Below, piece by piece: positions 16,106 through 24,537 of a stretch of DNA of 64,000 bases. Within the stretch, counting starts at the first letter, position 1. Each line of letters starts with the position of its first letter. The notes under the pieces were generated by a model. That model ran no database searches and was not told the DNA's origin. It worked only from the letters and a program-made list of their open reading frames with translations. The position numbers and the translations under genes are program-made. The DNA is from Candidatus Electrothrix rattekaaiensis (GTDB lineage Bacteria > Desulfobacterota > Desulfobulbia > Desulfobulbales > Desulfobulbaceae): NCBI GenBank assembly GCA_032595675.1, contig JAVQMD010000001.1:1272640-1336639 (forward strand), read 5' to 3'.

Positions 16106-16699
16106 ATGGCAAGACGGTATAATAAACGATTGGACATAGAGGCCCGTTATGAACAGGCACGACGAAGAAATCTTGTGAGCGCAACACCTGGATTACATGA
16201 GTACATCCTGGTGCTGGACGGATTAAAGCCGGATTTTAATATCGGCAAGATTTTTAGGGCAGCAGATGCCTTTGGAGCCCGTGAGATCCATCTGGTGGGT
16301 GTGAGCGTCTTTAATCCGGATTCGGCCAAAGGGTCTGTGCGTTGGGTTACATTTTATCATCATGATGATTTCTCTTCCTGCTACCAAGCCCTGACGGAGA
16401 AGGGATATACGTTTACGGTGCTTGAACCGGGCTGTTCCGAGCTGTTGGGGAGCTGTTCGCTAGCAAAAAAATCTGCCTTTGTGATGGGGCATGAGGAGTT
16501 TGGTATTAGTTTTGATAAATCAGAGTACCCGGATATTGAAGCGATCTCTATTCCTCAGTGGGGTCATGTACAGAGCCTGAACGTCAGCGTTGCTGCGTCT
16601 ATTGTTATGTATGAGTATGTTCGGCAGCATGGCAAGCCAATTTCCCAAGGGATTCCGCAAAAAAGGGCCGGGGCAAGTAGCAGATCTGTGGAGAAGTAA
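16106..16699 (+). CDS. SpoU/TrmH-family RNA 2'-O-methyltransferase
   Basis: This is a 197-residue SAM-dependent RNA ribose methyltransferase with the SPOUT knot. The start is set by TAAGGAGG eight bases upstream. The three SpoU motifs are present: NIGKIFRAADAFG (motif 1, Asn/Arg), FVMGHEEFGIS (motif 2, with Glu) and IPQWGHVQSLNVSVAASIVMYEY (motif 3). The N-terminal region is short and basic (MARRYNKRLDIEARYEQARRR), suited to RNA binding. Target RNA (tRNA Gm18 or another position) cannot be decided. It stands alone, with a terminator-free gap on each side. Confidence 0.9.
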   Translation: MARRYNKRLDIEARYEQARRRNLVSATPGLHEYILVLDGLKPDFNIGKIFRAADAFGAREIHLVGVSVFNPDSAKGSVRWVTFYHHDDFSSCYQALTEKGYTFTVLEPGCSELLGSCSLAKKSAFVMGHEEFGISFDKSEYPDIEAISIPQWGHVQSLNVSVAASIVMYEYVRQHGKPISQGIPQKRAGASSRSVEK

Positions 16700-16974
16700 A
16701 AGAGGCAGGGGAGGTCTAGTTGGCCTGATTCGAATTGTCAGCAAGATGGCAAAAATCGAAATTTTCATGACCGGATTTTGAGAGAAGTCGCGAAAAAATG
16801 AACCCTAGAGCGTATTTTCTCCCCTGTACAATCATCAAGTAATTTGCTATAGATAAGATAATGAAGAGGAATGTACAGCTCCAGTAGGATTGCCAGTGAT
16901 GGAATATCATTTGTAAAGCCGACCTGATATATATTCTTAAAATGTTCTTGGTTGTCTTGTTCTTGATTATTTTT

Positions 16975-17823
16975 ATGTGTGTTGAACTCCATACCCACTC
17001 TGTTTATTCCGACGGTACTGCTACCCCTGCCGAGCTGGTTCAAATGGCTGCGGACCGCAAGCTCCAAGGATTTTCTCTGACAGATCATGATACTGTTGAG
17101 GGTGTGCAGGAGGCAATTTTCCACGGCCAAGAGCTCGGCATACCGGTTATCAGTGGTATTGAGATCAGTGCCACTCATCGTCAGTATTCACTGCATATTC
17201 TAGGATACGGTTTTGATCCAAACAATCAGGAGCTTCTCGATTGGTTAGCCCGCCTGCAACAGGGACGAATTGAACGTAATAGGAATATCCTTGAGAAGTT
17301 AGCAAAAATGGGTATTTCTATTACTGACCAAGAGCTGCAACAGGTTTCAGGATGCGGCCAGACTGGTCGACCTCATATTGCCAGATTGCTCCAAAAAAAG
17401 GGCTATGTAACCAATGCCCAGCAGGCCTTTTCCTCTTATCTGGGGCGAAATAAACCAGCTTGGTGCAGCCGTTACACCTCACGGGCTTCAGAAGCCATTG
17501 CAATTCTTCATCAGGCCGGAGGGATAGCCGTGCTTGCCCACCCTGGAACGATAGACAAGGGGATGAAGGAGCTGCCCATGCTTTTTCAGGAATTGGTGGA
17601 AAGGGGACTTGATGGAGTGGAGGTATTTTATCCCACCCACAGCAGAAAGGTAAAAAAACGTTTACAGATTCTTGCGGGAAAATATAATTTATTCTGTACT
17701 GGAGGCAGCGATTACCACGGCGATTTTCATGGCAGGTTATTTGCCGGTGAAGCCGGAGCTATTTGTCCGCCAGATTCAATAATGGTTGAACTCCTTGAAC
17801 GATTGCAATATGTTCAGCAATGA
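16975..17823 (+). CDS. PHP-domain 3',5'-nucleoside bisphosphate phosphatase (RNase AM / YciV type)
   Basis: This is a 282-residue metal-dependent phosphoesterase. The start is taken at MCVELHTHS; the frame is open upstream but encodes a hydrophobic stretch not typical of the family, and no good ribosome site marks either start. PHP motifs are HTHSVYSDG (motif I), TDHDTVEG (II), GIEISA, HILGYGFD, AVLAHPGT (III) and GGSDYHGDFHG (IV), all with their metal-binding His/Asp. The E. coli homologue trims 5' ends of small RNA fragments and hydrolyses 3',5'-bisphosphate nucleotides. It ends 120 bp before the NtrC-type regulator. Confidence 0.85.
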   Translation: MCVELHTHSVYSDGTATPAELVQMAADRKLQGFSLTDHDTVEGVQEAIFHGQELGIPVISGIEISATHRQYSLHILGYGFDPNNQELLDWLARLQQGRIERNRNILEKLAKMGISITDQELQQVSGCGQTGRPHIARLLQKKGYVTNAQQAFSSYLGRNKPAWCSRYTSRASEAIAILHQAGGIAVLAHPGTIDKGMKELPMLFQELVERGLDGVEVFYPTHSRKVKKRLQILAGKYNLFCTGGSDYHGDFHGRLFAGEAGAICPPDSIMVELLERLQYVQQ

Positions 17824-17943
17824 GAGAACGCCAGAGAAGAACAGCCCGCACCAAAAATAAGAAGAAAATAGAAGAGATTAAGACGAGATTAAGAAGAGAA
17901 GGGGAACCTGTTCTCCTTCCCTAACCCACACTTCAGAGCTATC

Positions 17944-19335
17944 ATGCATACTATTCTAGTAGTTGATGACGAACCGAATTACCTGATTGTCCTTTCTGAA
18001 CTGTTACGTGATGAAGGGTACGAAGTCTTTACTGCGGACAGCGGACAGGCAGGATTGAAAATGGCCAGGGAAAACGACCTGGATCTGGTTATAAGCGATA
18101 TGAAAATGCCGGGCATGGACGGTATCGCTCTGCTGAGCAAATTGAAAGAATTCAATCAGCGGCTGCCGGTCATCCTGATCACCGCCTATGCCGAGGTCGG
18201 TAAAGCGGTTGAGGCCATGCATCTCGGTGCCTTTACCTATTTGGCCAAGCCCTTTTCCAATGAGGAATTGCTGGCATCGGCCCGCAAAGCGGTAGAGCAT
18301 TACGGCATGGTGCGGGAGATTAAACGCCTGCGCAGTGAAGCTTCGTTTACATCCGGTTTCGGCGGCATGATCGGGAAAAATCCCAATATGCTGGTTGTCT
18401 ATCGACTAATTGAAAAAGTGGCCCCCACGCCCTCCTCTGTGCTGATCACCGGTGAATCCGGGACCGGCAAGGAGTTGGTGGCCCGGGCTATTCATAATTT
18501 GAGTGAGCGCAGAGATGCACCGTTTATCTCGGTGAACTGCGCCGCCCTTTCTGAGCATCTGCTGGAGAGTGAGTTGTTCGGCCATGAAAAAGGGGCCTTT
18601 ACCGATGCATCTGCAATGCGCAAGGGACGCTTTGAGCTGGCCGACTCAGGCACGCTCTTTCTTGATGAGATCGGGGAAATGACTCCTGCCTTGCAGGCAA
18701 AGCTGCTGCGGGTACTCCAGGAACGCTCTTTTGAACGGGTAGGAGGCAATACCACGATTTCCATTGATGTTCGCATCCTTGCCGCAACCAATAAAGACCT
18801 GAAAGACGAAGTGGAGCAGGGAAGATTCCGAAACGACCTCTTTTATCGTCTCAATGTCATCCATATCCACATGCCGCCCTTGCGGGAACGACTGGACGAT
18901 ATCCCAGCCTTGGTTCATTATTTTCTGCAAAAAAATGGGGAGCGGCTCGGACGGGAAAAAAACGAGATCTCGCCGGAGGCTATGCGGTTGCTTGTCAGCC
19001 TGCCTTGGGAGGGGAATATCAGGGAGCTGGAAAACACCATTGAGCGTGCTGCTATTCTTTGTAATGAAGGCCGCATTGAGGCAGAGGATGTCCAGCCGGA
19101 TACCAGTCAGATGCCCGGCATACAGGAATGGAGTTCCGGCCTTGAATTGGGCCAGTTTATTCCCGAGGGCCTGAGTCTTTCCGAGGTCTTGAGCGGTATT
19201 GAAGAGAAATTGGTTCGTCAGGCCTTAGAAGAGGCCAATAATATCCAGGCTAGGGCGGCAGAAAAGCTTGGCATTACCAAGAGCCTGCTACAATACAAGA
19301 TGAAAAAATATAATTTGCAACGAAAAAAGAAATAA
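17944..19335 (+). CDS. NtrC-family sigma-54-dependent response regulator
   Basis: This is a 463-residue regulator. The receiver domain (1-120) has the acidic pocket VVDDEP, the phospho-acceptor D52 in VISDMKMPGMDG, and the conserved Thr and Lys (ITAYAEV, LAKPFSN). The AAA+ domain (about 140-370) has Walker A GESGTGKELVARAIH, the sigma-54-contact loop as GAFTDA (canonical GAFTGA), Walker B LFLDEIGEM and the R-finger region FRNDLFYRLNV. The C-terminal Fis-type helix-turn-helix ends ARAAEKLGITKSLLQYKMKKY. No histidine kinase lies next to it, so its partner is elsewhere. The H-NOX gene follows after 166 bp containing a palindrome; a link is possible but not shown. Confidence 0.95.
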   Translation: MHTILVVDDEPNYLIVLSELLRDEGYEVFTADSGQAGLKMARENDLDLVISDMKMPGMDGIALLSKLKEFNQRLPVILITAYAEVGKAVEAMHLGAFTYLAKPFSNEELLASARKAVEHYGMVREIKRLRSEASFTSGFGGMIGKNPNMLVVYRLIEKVAPTPSSVLITGESGTGKELVARAIHNLSERRDAPFISVNCAALSEHLLESELFGHEKGAFTDASAMRKGRFELADSGTLFLDEIGEMTPALQAKLLRVLQERSFERVGGNTTISIDVRILAATNKDLKDEVEQGRFRNDLFYRLNVIHIHMPPLRERLDDIPALVHYFLQKNGERLGREKNEISPEAMRLLVSLPWEGNIRELENTIERAAILCNEGRIEAEDVQPDTSQMPGIQEWSSGLELGQFIPEGLSLSEVLSGIEEKLVRQALEEANNIQARAAEKLGITKSLLQYKMKKYNLQRKKK

Positions 19336-19399
19336 GGAAGTTAACAAGAAATAACTTACCCATTATGTGTACCCCTTCATCTTTTGTATGCAGGGTACC

Positions 19400-19429
19400 G
19401 TAGGGGCAGACACGCAGGTCTGCCCTTGC
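19400..19429. repeat. GTAGGGGC-type palindrome
   Basis: GTAGGGGCAGAC, a short ACGCAG centre and GTCTGCCCTTGC form an imperfect hairpin between the NtrC-type regulator and the H-NOX gene. The half GGCAGACACGCAGGTCTGCC is repeated in the copy at 29644-29704. Confidence 0.85.
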
Positions 19430-19501
19430 AAATGGGTAATTTTTTTTGAAGGCTTCCTAAGCCGACAGGAGCATGTGTTAACACAATAAAAGGAGAAAGC
19501 A

Positions 19502-20029
19502 ATGAAAGGGGTGATCGCAACCTGTTTGGCAGGGTTGGTCAAGGATAATTTCGGAAGGGAAAAATGGGAAGATGCGCTGGAAGATGCTGGCATGGATCGA
19601 CATGCCATTTTTTCCGCAACCAATAAAATGGATGATGCCGCTGTGATGAAAGTGGTTGCTTCCGTCTGTAAAGTCCTGAATATCACACCGCTCCAGGCGG
19701 CTGATGCCTTTGGTGATTACTGGGTGAATGTATACGCGCCCAGGCTCTACGGGGCTTATTTTCAGGAAGCGACCTCAGCCAAGGAGCTGCTTCTCGGCAT
19801 GGATAAAACCCATGAGATAGTGACCTCCACCATTCCGAATGCGCATCCTCCTAGGTTTGAGTATGAATGGAGAAACAGCAGAACCTTAATTATGAAATAT
19901 AGATCGCACAGGGGGCTTGTTGATTTTCTTGTGGGACTGATCAAGGGCGTGGGAAAACATTTTCACGAAGACCTCAGAGTTAAAAAACTCAATAATACTG
20001 ATGTAGAAGTTGTCTTTTTGAACGGGTAA
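19502..20029 (+). CDS. Stand-alone H-NOX haem NO/O2-binding protein
   Basis: This is a 175-residue protein preceded by AAAAGGAGAAAG. The N-terminus MKGVIATCLAGLVKDNFG matches the H-NOX start. The proximal haem ligand is H104 in GMDKTHEIV, and the propionate-binding YxSxR motif is Y133-S135-R137 in MKYRSHRGL. Length fits a single H-NOX domain with no fused output. Stand-alone bacterial H-NOX proteins bind NO and usually regulate a histidine kinase or a cyclic-di-GMP enzyme encoded nearby. Here the nearest candidates are the NtrC-type regulator upstream and, 4 kb away, the GGDEF-EAL protein; neither is directly adjacent to it as a classical partner. Ligand preference cannot be read reliably. 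Confidence 0.88.
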   Translation: MKGVIATCLAGLVKDNFGREKWEDALEDAGMDRHAIFSATNKMDDAAVMKVVASVCKVLNITPLQAADAFGDYWVNVYAPRLYGAYFQEATSAKELLLGMDKTHEIVTSTIPNAHPPRFEYEWRNSRTLIMKYRSHRGLVDFLVGLIKGVGKHFHEDLRVKKLNNTDVEVVFLNG

Positions 20030-20041
20030 GACCTATTAGAG

Positions 20042-20061
20042 GGCAGGTTGCCCAACCTGCC
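20042..20061 (+). terminator. Hairpin plus T tract after H-NOX
   Basis: GGCAGGTTG, a CC loop and CAACCTGCC form a 9-bp stem followed by TAATTTTTTT. It lies 13 bp after the H-NOX stop and about 40 bp before metF. It serves as a likely terminator and may itself be a member of the palindromic repeat family. Confidence 0.7.
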
Positions 20062-20102
20062 TAATTTTTTTCTTTTGCAATTAAAGTACTTCGGTAATAA
20101 AA

Positions 20103-21617
20103 ATGCTCCGAACGGCTCTGAAAAAACCTGATGAATTCACGGTCACTTTTGAACTTGTGCCTCGTCAGGGTTTTGACGGCAAACAGGTCGATCCTCTGCT
20201 GGATTTTGCACAACAGGCAAAAGAGGACGGCAGGATCAAGGCACTCTCTATCACGGATAATCCTGGAGGGAATCCTGCTCTGGCACCGGTTGCCATCGGT
20301 ACGGAGCTTGTTGAAATAGGTATAGAGCCCCTTATTCATTTTTCCCTCAAAGACAAGAATCGTAATCAGCTCGGTAGTCATATCTACCTCTATCAACGCC
20401 TGCGCCTCCGCTCTCTGCTGGTTATGGGCGGTGATTTTCCGAGACCTGGGTATTATTACGGTCAGGGAAAACCGGTGTACGATCTGGACACTATCCAAGT
20501 TCTTCAGCTCCTGAAGGACATGGAGAACGGGCGTTATCCAGACAGAAGCGATAAGCGGCGGAACCAGTATCCAACTCCGAGTATCTTCAAAGGCTGTGTG
20601 GTCTCGCCGTTTAAGGCTACGGAAGCCGAACAGGTCTGGCAGTATTCCAAACTGCTCCATAAAATACAGGCCGGAGCTGATTTTGTTATTACCCAGGTCG
20701 GCTTTGATATCCGTAAATTTGAGGAACTGGTTGAATTTCTTAATGAGCAGGAAATAAAGATCCCCCTGCTTGCCAATGTCTTTATCCCCAGCTTACCTTT
20801 GGCCCGCGCCTTGGCAGCCGGAAAAATTCCCGGCATCCTCTTGCCCGACAACTTAGTGACCAGAATGGAGGCCGAGGCCGCAGCCGGTGCGACTCACGCC
20901 CGCTTGGACAGGGCTGCATTCATGATCAGCCGTTTAAAAAAATGCGGTTATCAAGGAGTTCATCTTGGCGGGTCCAATCTCCCGTTTAAGGATGTCGCCT
21001 ATGTGCTGGACAGGGTAGAACAGCTGGATAGAGAGGGGCTCCCGGATAATGCAGACTATGATTTTCCGATACCTGGAACCTGGTATTATTTTCAGCATTC
21101 TTTGGCGGAGAACAAGGAGGAAAAGAAAAAAAAGGTTGCTGAGCCTCTTGCCCCTGGTACTGTTCTCGGTATGACCTGGATGCACAGGCTTGGGCATGCC
21201 CTTCTTTTTACAGACCAATATTTTACCGGCAAGCTCTTTGCCCATTTCTGCCTGTTCTGCGCTCAAGGCCAGTATCGGCTCAATTGCCTGCTTTGGCTGG
21301 AGAAGACCGTTAAACGCTTGGTGTATAACTGCCAAATGTGCGGTGAATGCACCTTGTATCACTCTGCTTTTCTCTGTCCGCAATGGCATTGTCCGAAACG
21401 GCTGGTGAACGGACCCTGCGGCGGCAGTAATCAGGGGCGATGCGAGGTTCATCCTGAGCGTTTCTGCTTTTGGGTTCGGGTGTATAATCGTCTGGATAAC
21501 CGGACTACACTCGCCTCTCTTGTTGATCCTCCTCATCTGCCGCCGAAAGATTGGCGTCGGGAAAAGACCTCGTCCTGGGTAAACTTTTTTTCTGATCAGT
21601 TGAAAGAAGAAGACTGA
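20103..21617 (+). CDS. metF: Methylenetetrahydrofolate reductase fused to a cysteine-rich MTHFR C-terminal domain
   Basis: This is a 504-residue protein. Residues 1-300 form the MTHFR TIM barrel (FTVTFELVPRQG, ALSITDNPGG, SLLVMGGDFP, GADFVITQVGFD, GIHLGGSNLP-like segments), which reduces methylene-THF to methyl-THF. From about residue 345 a second domain contains many cysteines (CLFCAQGQYRLNC, CQMCGECTLYHSAFLCPQWHCPK, NGPCGGSNQGRCEV). This matches the MTHFR C-terminal domain (MetV-like) that in acetogens and sulfate reducers is a zinc or iron-sulphur partner of MetF. The fusion suggests a role in the methyl branch of C1 metabolism and not only in methionine synthesis (inference). A strong terminator follows. 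Confidence 0.92.
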   Translation: MLRTALKKPDEFTVTFELVPRQGFDGKQVDPLLDFAQQAKEDGRIKALSITDNPGGNPALAPVAIGTELVEIGIEPLIHFSLKDKNRNQLGSHIYLYQRLRLRSLLVMGGDFPRPGYYYGQGKPVYDLDTIQVLQLLKDMENGRYPDRSDKRRNQYPTPSIFKGCVVSPFKATEAEQVWQYSKLLHKIQAGADFVITQVGFDIRKFEELVEFLNEQEIKIPLLANVFIPSLPLARALAAGKIPGILLPDNLVTRMEAEAAAGATHARLDRAAFMISRLKKCGYQGVHLGGSNLPFKDVAYVLDRVEQLDREGLPDNADYDFPIPGTWYYFQHSLAENKEEKKKKVAEPLAPGTVLGMTWMHRLGHALLFTDQYFTGKLFAHFCLFCAQGQYRLNCLLWLEKTVKRLVYNCQMCGECTLYHSAFLCPQWHCPKRLVNGPCGGSNQGRCEVHPERFCFWVRVYNRLDNRTTLASLVDPPHLPPKDWRREKTSSWVNFFSDQLKEED

Positions 21618-21654
21618 CCTGCTTGATTTCCGATTCCCTGCTCTCCTGCTCTCC

Positions 21655-21689
21655 GGCAGCTTGCCTATCCTGGCAAGCTGCCTTTTTTT
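21655..21689 (+). terminator. Rho-independent terminator after metF
   Basis: A perfect 11-bp stem (GGCAGCTTGCC and its complement GGCAAGCTGCC) with a six-base loop TATCCT is followed by seven T. It insulates metF from the cas3 transcription unit, whose promoter box begins 8 bp later. Confidence 0.93.
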
Positions 21690-21696
21690 GGAAAAA

Positions 21697-21728
21697 ATAT
21701 TGCAATATTTTTTGAAAGTTGTATTTAT
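21697..21728 (+). promoter_or_regulatory. cas3 promoter box, near-copy of the cas5c upstream box
   Basis: A 32-bp AT-rich segment starts ATATTGCAATATTT and ends GTTGTATTTAT. It matches 25024-25055 upstream of cas5c at 27 of 32 positions. It contains a plausible -35 (TTGCAA) and -10 (TATTTA) spaced 16 bp. Overlapping it is a perfect palindrome, AAAAAATATTG plus complement (21692-21713), a possible operator. It ends 57 bp before the cas3 start. Confidence 0.6.
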
Positions 21729-21785
21729 TCATAATTGTTACCCCCGTCCTTTCCCTCCTTTTCACAAACAGCAGCAGCGTTTTAT

Positions 21786-24206
21786 ATGAAGAATATACCG
21801 ATAGCTCATCGTCGTGATGCCGACCAAACGGAACAATTTGTTCTTGAGCACCTGCAAGAGGTTTCAGCAATCTGTGGCAGGCTTTCCCGAAAAGCAGGTG
21901 TTGAGGAAGCAGGTCGTCTGCTGGGTCTGCTGCATGATTTTGGCAAATACAGCAAAGATTTTCAGGATTACATCAAGTCGGCAACCGGTATGCTCAACCC
22001 GGATATTGACAACGAATATGTTGATGCCAAGGCCCTGAAGGGCAAGATTGATCACTCTACTGCCGGTGCTCAATGGATTTGGCAGCGGTTCAACGAGTAC
22101 GGACCGCAAGGAAAGTTGGTCGGCCAGATGCTCGCGGTTTGTCTCGCCTCGCATCACGGCGGGCTGTTGGATTGTCTGAAGGTGGACGGGAAGAACGGTT
22201 TTCAAAAACGAATCCGCAAAGAAGACACAAAGACCAATCTTCAGGAATGTCTTCATGGGGCTGATAATGAAGTGATGGAGCAGCTTGAGCGACTTTCTGG
22301 CAAAGAGTTTCTTGAGAACTTCTGGGCACATGTCGTGAAAATTGTTGCGCCGGAAAAGAAAAAATCACCCGTTATTCAGCAGTTCCGGCTCGGTTTGTTT
22401 ACCAGATTTCTCTTTAGCTGCCTGATTGATGCCGACCGTATGGACAGTGCGGATTTTGAAGATCCAACAAAAGCGGAAGCCCGTTCAGCGGGAGCAGTGG
22501 ACTGGCAGCCTGCCGTTGATAGAATGGAAGCAAAAAACGCAAGTTTTTCTATCCGTAATGAAATTGACACAGTCCGACGGGAAATTTCTGAGCAATGTCA
22601 AAAACGGGCGGAAGAAGAGCAGGGGATTTATACGCTCACCGTGCCTACCGGCGGTGGCAAGACCTTTGCCAGTATGCGCTACGCCCTACATCATGCAAAG
22701 AAACATAATCTTGAACATATCATTTACATCATTCCTTTCACCTCTATCATTGAACAGAATGCCGAGGAAATACGAAAGGTTCTTGAGCAGGAAGGTGATA
22801 AATTTCCGTGGGTGCTGGAGCATCACTCAAGCCTTGAGCCGGAAGAACAAGACTGGCGGACAAAGCTTATTACGGAAAACTGGGACGCTCCGGTTATTTT
22901 TACAACGATGGTTCAGTTCCTTGAGGTACTGTTCGGCGGTGGCACTCGTGGTGCCCGACGGATGCACACCCTTGCAAACTCGGTGTTGATTTTTGATGAA
23001 ATCCAGAGCCTGCCGGTCAACTGCGTTCATCTTTTTTGCAATGCCCTGCAATTCCTTGTTGATCATACCGGAACCACAGCCGTGCTTTGCACAGCTACCC
23101 AACCCCTGCTGAATGATCTCAGAAATTCTGGCAAGGGCCAGCTCACTATTCCAGAGGGTCACGAGTTGGTTGACAACATGACCGCCGTTTTTGAGCAACT
23201 CAAAAGGGTGGAAATCAACAATCAGGTGCGAACACCGGGATGGTCTGAAGAGGAAATCGCCGAACTTGCCTTGGAAGAGCTGGAAGAAAAAGGCAATTGT
23301 CTGGTTGTGGTGAATACCAAAAAATGGGCGAGGAAGCTCTATGAACGCTGTGCGGATGAGCTTGATGAGGGGACGATCTTTCATCTCAGCACCAGCCTTT
23401 GCCCGGCTCATCGAAAAGAAATATTCGCTAAGGTACGCAAACGTCTTGATGAGGAATTGCCCGTGCTCTGCATCAGCACTCAGCTTATTGAAGCCGGGGT
23501 GGATGTGGATTTTAACTCGGTCATCCGTTTCCTGGCCGGGCTTGACTCCATTGCCCAGGCAGCAGGACGCTGCAACCGTAACGGCAACCTGCCGACTGCC
23601 GAGGTCTTTGTGGTTAACCCGCAGGAAGAACAGATCAATATGCTGAAGGATATCGAAATCGGACGGGACAAAGCGTTACGTATTTTTTCAGAAGCAAAAG
23701 ATGGCAATCTGCTTGACCCTGAAGTCATGAGTCAATACTTTCGCTATTATTTTTATGAACGGGCAGACATGATGTCCTACCCGCTAACAGAGAAACAGGC
23801 AGGCAGAGCAGATACTCTCCTCAATTTGCTCGGCGACAATCAGCTGAATACCGGGCGGACAACCAACTCTATTATGCTTCAACAATCATTCAAAACAGCT
23901 GGTCGGGCCTTCAAGGCCATTGATGCTCCGACGCAGGCGGTGATTGTCCCGTATGGCAAGGGGAAGGAGATTATAGCTAATCTTTGCGCGGAGTATGAAC
24001 CGTCCAAGGCGTATGACCTGCTGAAGCAGGCCCAGCAGTACAGCGTCAATGTCTTCCCCAATGTCTGGAGAAAGCTGAAAGAGGTGCAGGCGGTTTATCC
24101 TGCACGGGAGGGTGAAGAAATTTACTGTCTGCATGAGCAGTATTATAATGAAAATTTCGGGCTGTCTACAGAAGTGGTCAGCGGCATGGGTACCTCTATC
24201 GTGTAA
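21786..24206 (+). CDS. cas3: CRISPR-associated helicase/nuclease Cas3 (HD + DExH), type I-C
   Basis: This is an 806-residue fusion of the HD nuclease and SF2 helicase that degrades target DNA after Cascade recognition. The start is taken at MKNIPIAHRRD; an open extension upstream lacks family sequence. The HD domain has H50-D51 (LLHDFGKYSKDF), then DHSTAGAQW and SHHGGLLD. The helicase has Walker A VPTGGGKT near residue 285, motif II DEIQ near 403, the SAT-like CTATQP and motif VI AQAAGRCNRNG. All catalytic motifs appear intact. It has its own promoter box, shared with the cas5c-cas8c-cas7c operon that begins 1 kb downstream. Confidence 0.96.
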   Translation: MKNIPIAHRRDADQTEQFVLEHLQEVSAICGRLSRKAGVEEAGRLLGLLHDFGKYSKDFQDYIKSATGMLNPDIDNEYVDAKALKGKIDHSTAGAQWIWQRFNEYGPQGKLVGQMLAVCLASHHGGLLDCLKVDGKNGFQKRIRKEDTKTNLQECLHGADNEVMEQLERLSGKEFLENFWAHVVKIVAPEKKKSPVIQQFRLGLFTRFLFSCLIDADRMDSADFEDPTKAEARSAGAVDWQPAVDRMEAKNASFSIRNEIDTVRREISEQCQKRAEEEQGIYTLTVPTGGGKTFASMRYALHHAKKHNLEHIIYIIPFTSIIEQNAEEIRKVLEQEGDKFPWVLEHHSSLEPEEQDWRTKLITENWDAPVIFTTMVQFLEVLFGGGTRGARRMHTLANSVLIFDEIQSLPVNCVHLFCNALQFLVDHTGTTAVLCTATQPLLNDLRNSGKGQLTIPEGHELVDNMTAVFEQLKRVEINNQVRTPGWSEEEIAELALEELEEKGNCLVVVNTKKWARKLYERCADELDEGTIFHLSTSLCPAHRKEIFAKVRKRLDEELPVLCISTQLIEAGVDVDFNSVIRFLAGLDSIAQAAGRCNRNGNLPTAEVFVVNPQEEQINMLKDIEIGRDKALRIFSEAKDGNLLDPEVMSQYFRYYFYERADMMSYPLTEKQAGRADTLLNLLGDNQLNTGRTTNSIMLQQSFKTAGRAFKAIDAPTQAVIVPYGKGKEIIANLCAEYEPSKAYDLLKQAQQYSVNVFPNVWRKLKEVQAVYPAREGEEIYCLHEQYYNENFGLSTEVVSGMGTSIV

Positions 24207-24224
24207 AATTTTCAAAATTCCATA

Positions 24225-24253
24225 TTGACATGACTATTCAGAAATGTTAGTAA
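24225..24253 (+). promoter_or_regulatory. Possible sigma-70 promoter just after cas3
   Basis: A consensus -35 TTGACA (24225-24230) is followed after 17 bp by TAGTAA (24248-24253), a weak -10. It would transcribe the cas3-cas5c gap, reaching the weak hairpin at 24292 within about 40 bases. Confidence 0.4.
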
Positions 24254-24291
24254 ATAAGTAACAATACCTGCCACGCCTCTTTCTAATGCGC

Positions 24292-24308
24292 ACCCCGGCG
24301 GGTTTTTT
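24292..24308 (+). terminator. Short hairpin with T6 tract downstream of cas3
   Basis: ACCC, loop CGGC, GGGT and a six-T tract lie 85 bp after the cas3 stop. The stem is only four base pairs but GC-rich; it is a plausible weak terminator for cas3. Confidence 0.4.
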
Positions 24309-24329
24309 AAGGCGAAAATCAATTTTCAC

Positions 24330-24348
24330 TTCACGATAGTTTACTTGT
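24330..24348 (+). promoter_or_regulatory. PAM-flanked partial target of the crRNA-like spacer
   Basis: TTC (24330-24332), the type I-C PAM, is followed by 16 positions that match the first 16 bases of the spacer-like sequence at 24911 except at positions 6 and 12. Type I Cascade flips out every sixth base of the guide, so these two mismatches should be invisible. Complementarity stops after position 16, which in type I systems allows binding without Cas3 cleavage. The site overlaps a possible -35 (TTGTTA, 24345-24350) with a -10-like CATAAA 16 bp on, so binding would block transcription towards the minigene. Confidence 0.65.
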
Positions 24349-24386
24349 TACAAATCTAATTGTGAGCATAAACCAAGAAGGGTAAT

Positions 24387-24458
24387 ATGTACAAACAAAC
24401 GATCAGCCTTGCCAATGGCAATAGATTGAAAAACATTCCTATGACCGAAACAACTTGA
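24387..24458 (+). CDS. Possible 23-codon leader or toxin peptide in the cas3-cas5c gap
   Basis: ATG preceded by GAAGGG (7 bases upstream) opens a 23-codon frame (MYKQTISLANGNRLKNIPMT...) ending in TGA. It lies just downstream of the PAM-flanked target site. Nothing is recognised in the peptide. It could be a leader, a CreT-type peptide or chance. The case rests only on the ribosome site and position. Confidence 0.25.
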   Translation: MYKQTISLANGNRLKNIPMTETT

Positions 24459-24485
24459 AAATTACCAGATAACATTGCAAACAAG

Positions 24486-24537
24486 AGGAGGTGAATAGAA
24501 TGAAGAAACAATGAACCGCCCCGTCCAAGGGACGGGG
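24486..24537 (+). other. Strong Shine-Dalgarno, four-codon minigene and hairpin (CreT-like candidate)
   Basis: AGGAGGTG (24486-24493), near-perfectly complementary to the 16S tail, is followed after six bases by ATG AAG AAA CAA TGA (24500-24514). Immediately after comes a perfect 8-bp hairpin (CCCCGTCC, loop AAG, GGACGGGG; 24519-24537) without a T tract. Known CreT RNA toxins use a strong ribosome site and a few-codon frame to stall or sequester tRNAs. This element lies 150 bp downstream of the target site. A similar hairpin occurs at 54617-54636, so the hairpin part may be a dispersed repeat or a remnant of an IS200/IS605-like end. Confidence 0.4.

Noticed and set aside
16730-16760. GATTCGAATTGTC resembling a tRNA T-arm
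   Set aside because: No acceptor, D or anticodon arms can be folded around it; no tRNA gene was found in the window.
16765-17178. 137-codon minus-strand frame upstream of the PHP gene
   Set aside because: It overlaps the conserved start of the PHP phosphatase, has no ribosome site and no recognisable domain.
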